Assembly (NCBI RefSeq): GCF_052324685.1
Contig: NC_135223.1
Location: 10,841,766-10,905,765 of the forward strand
Direction: 5' to 3'
Source: Brachyhypopomus gauderio
Taxonomy: Eukaryota; Chordata; Actinopteri; Gymnotiformes; Hypopomidae
DNA length: 64,000 nt
The notes under the pieces were generated by a model. The model made no database searches and had not been told where the DNA came from. It worked only from the letters and a program-made list of their open reading frames with translations. Made by a program: the position numbers and the translations under genes. Of this stretch, positions 35,096-46,447 are shown one piece after another. Every line of letters starts with the position of its first letter. Position 1 is the stretch's first letter.

Positions 35096-35314
35096 GTCAG
35101 TTTGAAAAGACCAGGATGCGAAGACCTCGCTCTCACTCCTAAAAAGGGAAACATCTGTTTGTTTAACGTATGTAATATGTACGTGCAACTCCTATGTATG
35201 GAACCACTATATTGTAAGATTTAGGGAAAAACAGGAGGGGCTAAGCTGATTGTAAAAGTCTTAGAAAACCAGCTTTTATCTAACAGGTTGAGTTAGGTAA
35301 ATTCCAATAGAGAG
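35096..35314. other. No recognisable feature
   Basis: Unassigned spacer between the hAT repeat and the Harbinger element. Confidence 0.3.
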
Positions 35315-35533
35315 GGGGGCACACCTAGTGAGCTCTCTACGTAGGCATTGACTATGTAGAGAGCTGTCTAACTAGACAACGTTCTAACCGCCATCCAGCC
35401 TCATAAGGCACATTATTGGGACGCTCTAGTTAGACAGCGACTGAGTCACGACTTAGCCCCGCCCACAGCACGTGCCCGCTGTTTACTCACCTCAACTGCG
35501 GTAAACACCTCGGGTAATCGCTATACCGGCATT

Positions 35534-36721
35534 ATGGACGAACCTGTTGCAGTTTTTATTGCAATTTTAATTGTTTTTGCGCTGGAGGAAGAGCGACGGA
35601 GACGTGAAAGCCGACGTGCTGCAGCCAGACGCCGAAATTTAAGAAGACGAGTGCAGATTTCTGTCCTTGAACGGGTAAGATCTGCTCAGATTTTCTCGGA
35701 GGTAAAAACTTTACTCCTGTACTTGATTACAACAATTAATCCCCCCCTATTATAAGTCTGTCTTTTAAGCATAAAAGGTATGTTTTTAAAGGATAAAACT
35801 CATCTGCAAATACGCATTTTATACATTTTATTTTATGCAAAGTGATACAAATATACATATGTAGACAATTATTTTAAATAAATAAATCGATCAAATTAGA
35901 ACCTGTGTGAACAGTTAATTTACAAAACAGATAAGTGATTTACTTCGTGTTTAAAGAATATCACTTATCTGTTTTGTAAATTAACTGTTTCGACACACGC
36001 ACACGAAAAGACCTACAAGATACTGTGCTCTGAACACAAGTGTACCACTTCTGAGAATATTACTGGACGACACCCAAATCAAATAAAAGTTTTTGTATAG
36101 CGCTTTTCACAACACATGTCACAAAGCGCTTTACAGGATTTAAAAGGTTAACAATACTATGGGTCCAGAACCCTAATGAGCAAGCCAAAACACCCAAGAC
36201 ACCAAGCCTGACTTTCGCCTGAACCGTGAATCCCTGAAAGTGCTTTTACAACTCATCAACCATGAGAGCACCCATGGTTGGGGGGGGAGCCATCAAAGTG
36301 TTGGTTTCTTTGTTGGTTGGCCTGTGGCACATCATACCGCATTGTATCCCATGATTTTTCTATGCCCCGTTCTACAGTGCACCATGTAATTCACAGAGTG
36401 GCCAATGAAATGCGGCGAATCCTTCTGAAAGTTATCCGGCACCCAAAACCAGAAGAACTGCAGAGCATCTCTGATGGCTTTGGGAGGCTGGGAAACCGTG
36501 GAGCTTTCCACTCTGTAGTTGGTGCAATAGATGGGTGCCATGTGCGAATCAAAGCCCCTGCCTGTGTCACTCTGCACAACATCTGCATGGGAGCAGGAGA
36601 TGTTGTTCAGCCTGAGGAGGAAGCAGATGAAGCTGATATGCAGGAAGACGACGACATTACAGCTGTCAGTGGCCACCAATTACGGGAGCAACTTTGTGCC
36701 AACATTACTGGTGTCCAGTGA
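35534..36721 (+). pseudogene. HARBI1-like transposase of element B, incomplete
   Basis: The 5' exon starts at 35534 (MDEPVAVFIAILIVFALEEE, then Arg-rich) and ends at a GTAAAA donor near 35700. The second part (36278-36721) reads GTSYRIVSHDFSMPRSTVHH, KVIRHPKPEELQSISDGFGR and VVGAIDGCHVRIKAP. This is the helix-turn-helix region and the first catalytic Asp (AIDGCH) of PIF/Harbinger transposases. Right after VTLHN the frame jumps to a C-terminal piece (EEEADEADMQEDDD), so the other catalytic Asp and Glu are deleted. An L2 tail lies between the exons. Confidence 0.8.
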
Positions 36722-37616
36722 TTTTATTAAACCAGTAACAAATAAATCAGTTTTGTTTTCATTAAATGTTATACATTTGCACTGCCAGCATTAAGATGCT
36801 TTATAATTCAGGAAAATACAACATTTTAACCTCAGTGTTCTACACAAACGCTTCGAGTGTAATCAAACATTTTGCAATATCTACCTAATTTTAAATAGTT
36901 TAGAAAGATGCCTAAATGCATGAATATTAAGCAATTAGCTTAATGTTAGCTTATACTGTAACTGACAATGCATTAGTTACGTATTAACTATTTAGTTTTC
37001 TAAAGCAGGTTTTCTATCAACTTATTTGCCACAAACCTATCATTTTATTCGAGCCTTTATAAAGGCTTCGATTGCTGATCTGGTCCCCAAGAGTGGAAAT
37101 CATTTGTATATCTGAACACTGGCTATCACTTTAAAAAGCCCACATACATGTCCTATTAACCCAGCAGGGCTAACAAACTATACAAGAAAGGAATAACTAA
37201 GATAACTAATAAAATATTACAGTGACTGATAAAAAACGCTTTTAGATGGGCTGTTAGCATCAGCTGTTAGCATCAGCCCATCTAAAACAGTGCTCTGACG
37301 CTTCAAAACCCGCTAGCATAAATGCTAACCCATCGATATATAAAACACTGGGAAAAGGCCACCGACTAACCCAATAAATAGCTAATTTGGGTCTGTCTCA
37401 AAACCTAGTGAGCTCTCTACATAGACAGCATTTTACGTCATAGGATGCGCGTTCCCGAGAAGTAGGCTGTCTCAATTCTTAGATACCTTAAAATGCTGTC
37501 TACTAAGATATCTTAATCTGACCCTGTAATAAGTCAGCATTAGACCCTTCCTCAGCCGGTAAGGCAATCCCATGATGCAACGCGGGGCAGCACGGCGCAG
37601 AAAAACTTTTTTCATC

Positions 37617-38121
37617 ATGGCAGACGGAAGAAGGACGGCCAGCGGCGAAGTCATTTTCAAATGTAAGTTATTTAAGTTTTATAGCGTAAGTGTGGTATTT
37701 TATGGGTTTTCTTGGCATAACAGAACACAAATTAGCGATTTATTGGGTTAGTCGGTGGCCTTTTTCCAGTTTTTTATATATCGATGCATTAGCATTTATG
37801 CTAGCGGGTTTTGAAGCGTCAGAGCACTGTTTTAGATGGGCTGATGCGAACAGCTGATGCTAACAGCCCATCTAAAAGCGTTTTTTATCAGTCACTGTAA
37901 TATTTTATTAGTTATCTTAGTTATTCCTTTCTTGTATAGTTTGTTAGCCCTGCTGGGTTAATAAGACATGTATGTGGGCTTTTTAACGTGATAGCCAGTG
38001 TTCAGATATACAAATGATTTCCACTCTTTTAGGGACCAGATCAGCAATCGAAGCCTTTATAAAGGCTAGAATAGAAAGAGGCTATTCACCGGGCAGAAAA
38101 ACTCTGCTCTCTCAGCTTGGA
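37617..38121 (+). pseudogene. SANT/Myb-like DNA-binding protein of element A, broken
   Basis: A short first exon (37617-37662, MADGRRTASGEVIFK) ends at a GTAAGT donor. The second exon follows a CTCTTTTAG acceptor at 38033 and, in the matching phase, reads WDQISNRSLYKG, a stop, then NRKRLFTGQKNSALSAWK. The LFTG-x-x-NSA-x-x-AW pattern is the SANT/MADF-like motif of the accessory Harbinger protein, which helps the transposase enter the nucleus and bind the ends. The in-frame stop makes it inactive. The counterpart in element B (minus strand, about 37050-37110) is cut by a deletion. Confidence 0.55.
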
Positions 38122-38511
38122 AGTAAGAGCTTATTTTAGCCAAACTAGTTAGTTATTAAACGATAATATATTCTTATTCTGTTCCATCTTAAATGATGCA
38201 GCTGTTACACTTTGATACACTAAACCAGCTAGCTAACTGGTTCTGATTACAATAATAAAATGATAGGTTTGTGGCAAATAAGTTGATAGAAAACCTGCTT
38301 TAGAAAACTAAATAGTTAATATGTAACTAATGCATTGTCAGTTACAGTATAAGCTAATATTAAGCTAATAATTGCTTAATATTCATGCATTTAGACATCT
38401 TTCTAAACTATTTAAAATTAGGTAGATATTGCAAAATGTTTGATTACACTCGAAGCGTTTGTGTAGAACACCGAGGTTAAAATGTTGTATTTTCCTGAAT
38501 TCTAAAGCATC

Positions 38512-39888
38512 TTAATGCTGGCAGTGCAAATGTATAACATTTAATGAAAACAAAACTGATTTATTTGTTACTGGTTTAATAAAATCACTGGACACCAGCA
38601 ATGTTGACACAAAGTTGCTCCCGTAATTGGTGGCCACTGAAAGCTGTAATGTCGTCGTCTTCCTGCATATCAGCTTCATCTTCATCTGCTTCCTCCTCAG
38701 GCTGAACAACATCTCCTGCTCCCATGCAATGTTGTGCAGAGTGACACAGGCAGGGGCTTTGATTTGCACATGGCACCCATCTATTGCACCAACTACAGAG
38801 TGGAAAGCTCCATGGTTTCCCAGCCTCACAAAGCCATCAGAGATGCTCTGCAGTTCTTCTGGTTTTGGGTGCCGGATAACTTTCAGAAGGATTCGCCGCA
38901 TTTCATTGGCCACTCTGTAAATTACATGGTGCACTGTAGAACGGGGCATAGAAAAATCACGGGATACAATGCGGTATGATGTGCCACAGGCCAACCAAAA
39001 AAGAAACCAACACTTCGATGGCTCCCCCCCAACCATGGGTGCTCTCATGGTTGATGAGTTGTAAAAGCACTTTCAGGGATTCACGGTTCAGGCGAAAGTC
39101 AGGCTTGGTGTCTTGGGTGTTTTGGCTTGCTCATTAGGGTTCTGGACCCATAGTATTGTTAACCTTTTAAATCCTGTAAAGCGCTTTGTGACATGTGTTG
39201 TGAAAAGCGCTATACAAATAAACTTTGATTTGATTTGGGTGTCGTCCAGTAATATTCTCAGAAGTGGTACACTTGTGTTCAGAGCACAGTATCTTGTAGG
39301 TCTTTCTCCCTGCAAGAAATGGAAAAATAACTTTTGTGTGTGTGAAGTTATTTTCCGAAACAGAAAAGTGATTTACTTCGTGTTTAAAGAATATCACTTA
39401 TCTGTTTTGTAAATTAACTGTTCACGCAGGTTCTAATTTGATCGATCTATTTATTTATTTATTTAAAATGAATTGTCTACATATGTATATTTGTATCACT
39501 TTGCATAAAATAAAATGTATAAAATGCGTATTTGCAGATGAGTTTTATCCTTTAAAAACATACCTTTTATGCTTAAAAGGCAGCATTATAATAGGGGGGG
39601 ATTAATTGTTGAAATCAAGTACAGGAGGAAAGTTTTTACCTCCGAGAAAATCTGAGCAGATCTTACCCGTTCAAGGACTGAAATCAGCGTTCGTCTTCTT
39701 AAATTTCGGCGTCTGGCTGCAGCACGTCGGCTTTCACGTCTCCGTCGCTCTTCCTCCAGCGCAAAAACAATTAAAATTGCAATAAAAACTGCAACAGGTT
39801 CGTCCATAATGCCGGTATAGCGATTACCCGAGGTGTTTACCGCAGTTGAGGTGAGTAAACAGCGGGCGCGTGCTGTGGGCGGGGCCAA
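38512..39888 (-). pseudogene. HARBI1-like transposase of element A, incomplete
   Basis: Same structure as in element B, on the minus strand. The first exon runs from an ATG near 39807 (MDEPVAVFIAILIVFALEEE), and the second part (39048-38580) contains GTSYRIVSRDFSMPRSTVHH and VVGAIDGCHVQIKAP. The same internal deletion follows VTLHN, which shows both copies came from one already defective master. It could only have moved with transposase from elsewhere. Confidence 0.8.
39105..39240 (+). repeat. L2-type 3' tail inside Harbinger A (also 36075-36200 in B)
   Basis: GGCTTGCTCATTAGGGTTCT, GTAAAGCGCTTTGTGACATG and CTATACAAATAAACTTTGAT form the usual tail. Its presence at the same place in A and B shows it was already in their common ancestor. 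Confidence 0.75.
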
Positions 39889-40439
39889 GTCGTGACGCAG
39901 TCGCTGTCTAACTAGAGCGTCCCAATAATGTGCCTTATGAGGCTGGATGGCGGTTAGAACGTTGTCTAGTTAGACAGCTCTCTACATAGTCAATGCCTAC
40001 GTAGAGAGCTCACTAGGTTTTGAGACAGACCCTTTGTGTTCTGTTATGCCAAGAAAACCCATAAAATACAACACTTACGCTATAAAAACTTAAATAACTT
40101 AATTTGAAAATGACTTCGCCGCTGGACGTCCTTCTTCCGTCCGCCATGATGAAAAAAGTTGAGCTGTGCCGTGCTGCCCCGCGTTGCATCATGGGATTGC
40201 CTTACCGGCTGAGGAAGGGTCTAATGCCGACTTATTACAGGGTCAGATTAAGATATCTTAGTAGACAGCATTTTAAGGTATCTAAGAATTGAGACAGCCT
40301 ACTTCTCAGGAACGCGCATACCATGACGTAAGATGCTGTCTATGTAGAGAGCTCACTAGGTTGAGACAGACCCCTAGAATCATATAAAATAAGGAGAGAA
40401 GCAGACTGGTGTGAGCGCTGCACACTGGGTGACACGAAT

Positions 40440-40735
40440 AGGCATCTATTTCTGGCCCGCGAGCTGTTTTGAAAAGTGTTTTTTTTAGGAATCTTTTTTC
40501 CATCGCGCTATCCGCTCTCATTTTAAAATCGCGCACCGCGATCTCAAGACGATGCTGGGGATTGCCTTTATGGCAACAACAAACAGGTAGCAGACGCCCA
40601 AATGCGTTAACCCCCCCCCCCCGTGTCGACAGTTTACGTTCGCCCCCCCCCCCCCCCGTACCGGCCCCTTCAGTGATTGAAAAAATTAAATGTGGCCCGT
40701 CATCATTTCTATTTGAGTACCCCTGGCCTAGACTG
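40440..40735. repeat. hAT-like fragment with two poly-C tracts
   Basis: The right end is TATTTGAGTACCCCTGG (inverse of CCAGGGGTACTCAAATA), preceded by GTGGCCCGTCATCA. This is like hAT-Charlie type ends. Runs of 13-15 C lie at about 40609-40622 and 40643-40658. The left boundary is unclear. Confidence 0.45.
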
Positions 40736-41640
40736 TCGCTTGTGTGTACTCAGATCTCTAATATTTCTTGTTTGAATCAGCTTTAATAAATGATTAAAAG
40801 ACACAAGACTGGTGACATTCTTTTTGCATCAAACGGACACGGACGGGAGGAGAGAAAGCGCGACACCTCTTATTCCAAAATGCTACAGTAAAAACACTTG
40901 CAAATCACAGGAATTATACATTAGGAAGTGTACTTCAAGAATATTGTGGAGTAATGTGATAATTTGATTTGTGTATTGTACACAGTCCCAAATAGTTAAC
41001 ACAAGCAACCGAATCGTCATGTATCAGGATTTTGCCAACTTATTTGAGTTTCAATATGGGCACATTTAGTTATTTAGATAAGTACAGAACATCAACATTT
41101 CAATCTCTCTGCGTCGTTTCCCAAAGCGCTACTGTAATACCGCGTGCATGCGCGTAAGTGAGCTTTCAATGTAGATAGCGCGACGGAGCTTTTGCGAAGT
41201 GCAGATGGCGTGTACTCAGTAATAAAACCGTACAATATAACCAGCATATAAGCTTTTATCTTTGTAACAGGAACCACTGAGCTACTAAACAAAAGAACCA
41301 AATAGAATTATATTCGTATAGTAGCAAATAAGTAGCTACGTTATCTGGCTGGGTTAGTTAGCGGTAAAACATCCATTATAAAAACAGTTTAACACATTGA
41401 ATTTTCCACCAACTTAGCCAAGACACGAGATTCAACCGTGAGGTAACGGAACGAACAAAATAGTCTGGTTAAGATTTGGTTAAAAGGTGTTAGTGGTACG
41501 TATTACTAAGTTAAGTACTTACAGGTCAACCAGTAGTCCAACACTTCCAAACACTTAACACAGGAAACAATAGGCGCAACTCCACTAAACGCCCGATGCT
41601 GATATTGAGAATAAGAAAACTTGTGGTCTGTAATGTCCGA
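40736..41640. other. No recognisable feature
   Basis: Mostly AT-rich sequence. A short CpG-containing patch occurs near 41110-41190. No gene or repeat family is recognised. Confidence 0.3.
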
Positions 41641-41649
41641 TGGTGATGG

Positions 41650-41890
41650 TAGGTAGAGGTGGGTGGATCGATCCAAATATCGATACCAACGCTGGTATTA
41701 ATTTTGAGCAATACTCGTGTAAAAATATTGATACTCAATCTTTTTCACTCTCCCGCACGCACCGACTGCTGCGTACGTTGATTTATCAAAGTCTCTTCTC
41801 TGTCTGTAAGAGCAGCGTTGCCAACTCCTCAGTAAGGAAAGTCGCTATTGGCTGTCCTAAAAGTCGCTAGAAGTCGCTAAATGACGTCAT
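41650..41890. repeat. hAT-type end fragments
   Basis: TAGAGGTGGGTGGATCGATC followed by AATATCGATAC (about 41653-41690) and CAGCGTTGCCAACTCCTC with repeated AAGTCGCTA (about 41814-41880) are typical hAT termini in fish. No partners are visible nearby. Confidence 0.4.
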
Positions 41891-42159
41891 TACCTAATTT
41901 GCATAATATACTTTTTTAAGCTGTAAATGAATAACGTTGGGAGAGAAAAAAGTGAGTAAAAAACACCCTAAATATGTTAGAACTACAAATGAACATCTGT
42001 TGCCTTTGAAATAGGCAGTCACTTCTCAAAAGAACTACATGACTTTAATGCTTTGTATAAATCATTTTACGTCAATTACATAGTTTTTTTGCTGTGTTGT
42101 TAGAAGTCAACCTTACAATACAGCAATACAGGCAGTATGCCCGTGTATTATATTTAATT

Positions 42160-42813
42160 TAAGATCTCTAATTATATTTTAACTAGTATAAATTATGTAA
42201 TAATCACCGTTGATTTGCATGGAGGCTCAAGTTAAAGATATCTGCAAGTAATTACTGACTATCTGAAACGTACATTTCAGATATCTACAATTAAATTATT
42301 ACTAGTCAAAAAGTCAATTACACATCTCATTTTTTGTTCTGACTAGTCATTATTCTAATTAAAGATATCTTAAACATACTCATTATTTAAGATATCTTAA
42401 GCATATTTTTAGATATCTGAAACTAAGATTTGACTAGTGCAAATTAAATATCAGATATCTTGAAAGTAAGTAATAACTAGGTGTGATGCTGGGGGGATAT
42501 GGCATATGGCAGGCCGTTTTAACATATAATGGGCTTCGTCTGATTATCTGTAATTACATTCTGGATATCTAAATATTAGTTTTGACTAATAACAATTACA
42601 ATTTGACTATCCAGAATAACAATTCAAGATATCTACATTTGCATTCTACCTAGTAAGAAGAACAATTCAAGATATCTGCAATTTCAATTTGACGGATCAA
42701 AACGGCTTTTAAGATATCTAAAATGACGTCACTGGATTCGTCATTTTATGAGTCACACATCCGTAATTCTTATTTAAGATATCTTTAACGTAATTATGAC
42801 TAGTCAAAATGAC
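42160..42813. repeat. 21-bp-register palindrome array, left arm of an older transposon
   Basis: GATATC and ACTAGT hexamers (extended to AGATATCT and GACTAGTC) recur at 20-22 or 27-bp steps: 42280, 42301, 42322, 42342, 42364, 42391, 42412, 42433, 42454. About 42205-42480 is an inverted copy of 62143-62418. At 42498 and 42505 there are TATGGC starts (TATGGCAGGCCGTTTTAAC) like the ends of the large transposon at 45220, so another terminus may lie here. AGATATCT motifs continue to 42790. Confidence 0.75.
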
Positions 42814-43503
42814 TAACGAATCAAGGGGTTAGGCGTGACGCAAATGCAAGTTCTTAGGTAGTTTATTAAACAAAACAAGAGACAGACTACACTGACGAGA
42901 ACTACAAAGCACAGGAGAATGTACACAACAGAACACCACGTAACAACCAACCAGATGACGACAGAACCACCAAGAGACAGAACTAATCATGATAAACTAC
43001 GAAGACACACATACCATACGACAGAACTAGAAACCACGGAGTACCAAACAATTAGCTACAAACACTCATGGTACAAATACAAAACAACTGTAAAGTCAAA
43101 CAGACAGCCTCTATCAATAAACGGTGAACATGACACGAAAGACAAGGCTAAAGGACTAACTAAGCAAACACTGGCAGATGAAACAAAACCACAGAAGGGA
43201 ACTACCGAACACAGGGAGACTGAACAGGAGGCCAGAAACAGACACAGAGCACAACTAGAACATTAGCAGAAAGGAGAACCAAGTCAGGAAAAGGGGGAAA
43301 CATGGAACTAGACCACAGAGTACTCACGAAACACAATGACCGACACGGAGGACTGAAACAGATGGGATGATATACTCTGAACAGGGGAGTGAAACGAGAT
43401 TCAGGTGTGGGCACTCAAGACGGGGGCGGGGCAGACATGAGGGAAAGCACAGAAACAGGGAAACTAGGCGGGACCAGGGAAGAGGGCGGAACTGGACGTA
43501 ACA
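42814..43503 (-). mobile_element. Solo LTR (fossil) in the palindrome array
   Basis: On the minus strand it begins TGTTACGTCCAGTTCCGCC and ends near TTGATTCGTTA. The pentamer ATGAC flanks it (42809-42813 and 43504-43508). It is about 690 bp with the composition of the TGTCACG-type LTRs elsewhere in the window. No internal region is present. Confidence 0.7.
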
Positions 43504-43508
43504 ATGAC

Positions 43509-44389
43509 ATTTTTAGATATCTGAATTAAAGAAGTGCGTGCATTACGCCCCTTTTGCAATGTCGCTGAGTCGTCGAAACTGCTGCCTGTGGAATTTTGGG
43601 TGGCTAAAATGGCGTTAGCTGTTCTTGAAAAGAATCATTTTAGTGCGCTTTCTGTGTGCTTAACTACTCAATATGCCGTGTTTCCAGATAGATTTGAGGT
43701 ATTAAATGATGTTGGATCAGGCTAAAATCAGGTTCCTCTTAGAGTGACCTGTTCTTCATGATGCATTTGTTATTTCTCTGGCCCACCATCAATAAGGGCT
43801 TCAATAAGCCTCTGAAACTGCCCCTTTAAATCCGTTAACCTATGCCCACTGCTCAATATGCCATGTTGTGTGCTGGTATTTCTTCTTCCGATTAATTTGT
43901 GTTCTAGAACAGCATTTCTGTGTTTTTAGTTTTCAAATCTAAGAATATGTTTCCTTACGTTAGAAATGCTGGCGAATTTAATCATCATGTACAAATCGGG
44001 TACAATTGGAACAACTTGAAATAGAAACCATTTACAAAAGGAATGCTTTCATTAAATTTTTATTTTTTTTCTACATTCACAAAATCAGTATGGGAAACAA
44101 TAACCTCTTAAATGTTTGCTCCTACGCTCATTTGTTTAATCTATCGCTTTTAAACAAAGCGGGCTGCAAACACGCATCGTGAACACACCCTTTTTGAATA
44201 AGGAACCACTTAAGCCGCCGAATAAGTAACCAAACGAATCTCAAACTGCGAATAAGTAACCAACTTCAGCGTCGTGAAAAATGGCACAATCTTGAAAGAT
44301 CTCAACAGTATGGATTATGCGGCACTAAAAATCGTATTAAAAACACGAGAATGCGAGTTCGACTGTCCTGACATCGCGTACAGACCACT
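43509..44389. other. Interior of the older transposon; no recognisable gene
   Basis: It starts TTTTTAGATATCTGAATTAA, so it belongs to the same older element. Short open frames (for example from 43534) show no known domain. Confidence 0.3.
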
Positions 44390-44396
44390 GATTAGC

Positions 44397-44952
44397 TAGG
44401 GTGACCAGATGTCCTCTTTTTCCCGGACATGTCCTACTTTTGAGACCTAAAAAATGTCCGGGGGGAATTTCAAAATCGTCCGGGATTTTGTTCGACTTCC
44501 TCAAACAAAATACATGTACAGTCATTGTGATTAGAATTGCCACTCCGTTCCATTCCACTTCATTCCAGGTTTCTCTGTAGCGCAAATTAGTCACGTACTT
44601 CTCCTCAAATCTATCTACTTTACATTGTGTGTGTGTGTGTGAAGAAGAAAGCGTGGGCCTGCCAGTCTACCCCCGAAGCGAAAGCACGTGTGTCCGCCGG
44701 TTCTGCGGCAAAGCCGAAACGAAAGTGAACGTTTACGGCGTTAAAGAAAAAATTCCTGTGCTTTCGCCAGGGTCGTGATCCGTATGAGGAGTGCTTGATG
44801 TGTACGGCAGGTACTATGTTGTTTTGTGCTGTTCAATAAATGCAATTTTTACACAGACACTATGTCATTTGTGTCATATCAAACACCGATACACCGATGA
44901 CCCCGGCAAAAAATGTGTCCTCCTTTTCAGAAACCCAAATCTGGTCACCCTA
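44397..44952. mobile_element. TIR element with TAGGGTGACCAGA ends
   Basis: The ends are TAGGGTGACCAGATGTCC and the inverse of TAGGGTGACCAGATTTGG. The flanking repeat GATTAGC occurs at 44390-44396 and 44953-44959. At 556 bp it contains a (GT)n run at about 44622-44640 and no coding frame. Confidence 0.85.
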
Positions 44953-45029
44953 GATTAGCAAATACAAAGAGTGCCAAGCTTGGCGCCAAAATGCTACGTA
45001 AATCTGGGACGTATTGACTAGACAAAATG

Positions 45030-45213
45030 ATTATTGAAGATATCTACAAACACATTCCGACTAGTCAGAATAATTATTCAAGATAACAGAAATAAAAAAA
45101 AACGTCTAGATAAAAAAATGTTCAAGATATCTGCAATTTATTTGTAGATATCTTTAAATGACTTTTGACTAGTCAAAAATACAGTTCTGGATATGCCTAA
45201 CTTTGTTTTGCCT
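45030..45213. repeat. Right-hand palindrome motifs of the older transposon, up to the insertion point
   Basis: AGATATCT, GACTAGTC and related motifs continue to GCCTAGTCAT, where the large transposon at 45220 inserted. The same sequence continues at 62143 on the far side. Confidence 0.7.
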
Positions 45214-45219
45214 AGTCAT

Positions 45220-45830
45220 TATGGCAAGCCGTTTTAGCTTTTATTCGTATTTTTCTTGATATCAAGAATGTAATTCTTACATGTAAAAATTTTATTTTTG
45301 ATATCAGGAAAGGAATTCTTACATGTAAAAATTAAATTCTTACTAGTAAATGTTGAATTCTTACATGTAAGAATTACATTCTTGATATCAAAAATAAAAT
45401 TTTTACATGTAAGAATTCATGACTTTTCCAATTCATTTTGAATGGGGGAAACATTTTTACATGTAAGAATAACATTTTTACTAGTGAAAAATCAGAATTG
45501 ATTTTTTACTAGTAAGAATGTAATTCGTGATATCAAGAATTATATTTTTGATATCATTAATTTAATTCTTACATGTGGGAATTAAATTCTTACATGTAAA
45601 AATGTATTTTTTGATATCAGGAATTACATTTCCGATATAAAAATTTTTATTTCTGATATCAACAATGTAATTCTTGATATCAAAAATTGAATTTTTACAT
45701 GTGAGAATTCTTATCTTGATATCAAAAATGTTATTTTTACATGTGGGAATTTTGTTTTTGATATCAAGTATTGAATTCTTACATGTAAGAATAAAATTTT
45801 TACTAGTACACGTTTATGCAAATGAGTAAA
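45220..45830. repeat. Left end of the IS3EU-like element with 25 palindromic hexamers in 21-bp register
   Basis: Hexamers GATATC, ACATGT or ACTAGT start at 45258, 45279, 45300, 45321, 45342, 45363, 45384, 45405, 45459, 45480, 45508, 45529, 45550, 45571, 45592, 45613, 45634 (GATATA), 45655, 45676, 45697, 45718, 45739, 45760, 45781 and 45802. Of 24 steps, 22 are exactly 21 bp (the others are 54 and 28). The 15-bp spacers are AT-rich and themselves roughly palindromic, for example AAGAATTACATTCTT. Confidence 0.95.
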
Positions 45831-45924
45831 TGAAGCGTCTGTTTTAAACCTATCCAATTGTGGCCTGTTGTCACTGTCTGTGGGAGTGCCTCCAAAGATG
45901 CAAGGTTGCCAAGTCTGCATCAAT

Positions 45925-46260
45925 CAATCAATCAATCATCAGTTATTTATATAGCGCCTTACACAACCTGAGTTGACCAAAGCGCTGTACACAATAGAAA
46001 TCAATAATCAATTTGTATGATCTTAAAGATAACATCTGTGTGCAGTTGGTAATGATACAACTTGCAAATAATTCGATGTTGAAAGCCATCCTAAATACGT
46101 GTGTTTTAAGTTTGGCTTTAATTATTGGCAGATCAGTGATGGAACGTAGAACAGTAGGCAAGGCATTCCACACAATAGGACCTGCTACCGCGAAAGACCG
46201 ATCACCCCACTGCTTACACCTAAAAGCTGTCTTTGATATTTGAATCGTTTATAATAAAAG
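45925..46260 (-). pseudogene. 5'-truncated LINE fragment
   Basis: The minus strand reads VWNALPTVLRSITDLPIIKA followed by KLKTHVFRMAF, the C-terminal end of L2/Rex-like LINE ORF2. The 3' tail has GCGCTTTGGTCAACTC and ends in TGAT repeats at about 45925. The left breakpoint of the 2,689-bp tandem duplication (46147) lies inside it, so its outer part is repeated at 48837-48945. Confidence 0.65.
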
Positions 46261-46447
46261 GGTAATGGTTTCTATATATTAATAAAAGCTTTTCATGTTT
46301 ATAATATTATATGCATTTATGATAGCGTGTATTCTTTTAGCCTTTTGTCTTAAAGAACTTTTAATTTTTCCACTCGGAGCAGGTTGTCTGGCAACCATGC
46401 TCCCACTGCGCTAATGATGGGATGTCGGTAATTAGCCATTTTGCAAT

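Larger units (their letters stand above)
37389..40032 (-). mobile_element. PIF/Harbinger transposon A, inserted in B in inverted orientation
   Basis: The perfect ends GGGTCTGTCTCAAAACCTAG (37389) and its inverse (ending 40032) are flanked by the triplet TTT on both sides (37386-37388 and 40033-40035). At 2,644 bp it carries a plus-strand SANT/Myb-like gene at the left and a minus-strand HARBI1-like transposase at the right, the usual convergent Harbinger plan. An L2-type tail (39105-39240) lies in the transposase intron and is shared with B. Confidence 0.9.
35315..40373 (+). mobile_element. PIF/Harbinger transposon B, interrupted by a sister copy
   Basis: The left end (degraded, CACCTAGTGAGCTCTCTACG at about 35329) and the right end (inverse of GGGTCTGTCTCAACCTAGTG, ending 40373) enclose a plus-strand transposase in pieces and a minus-strand SANT-like gene. 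It is interrupted at 37388 by element A (37389-40032). The two sides of the break rejoin exactly if A is removed: CTAATTT on the left continues as TTTGTGTTCTGTTATGCC on the right, matching the intact order GGCATAACAGAACACAAATT inside A. Relative to A, B has lost about 180 bp near 37060. Confidence 0.85.

Noticed and set aside
36278-36721. Possible host HARBI1 gene
   Set aside because: It sits inside Harbinger ends, has lost two catalytic residues by deletion, and is duplicated in a sister element.
45258-45807. Regularly spaced short repeats resembling a CRISPR array
   Set aside because: The repeated unit is only a 6-bp palindrome whose type varies, the spacers are AT-rich and similar to each other, and the genome is a vertebrate.
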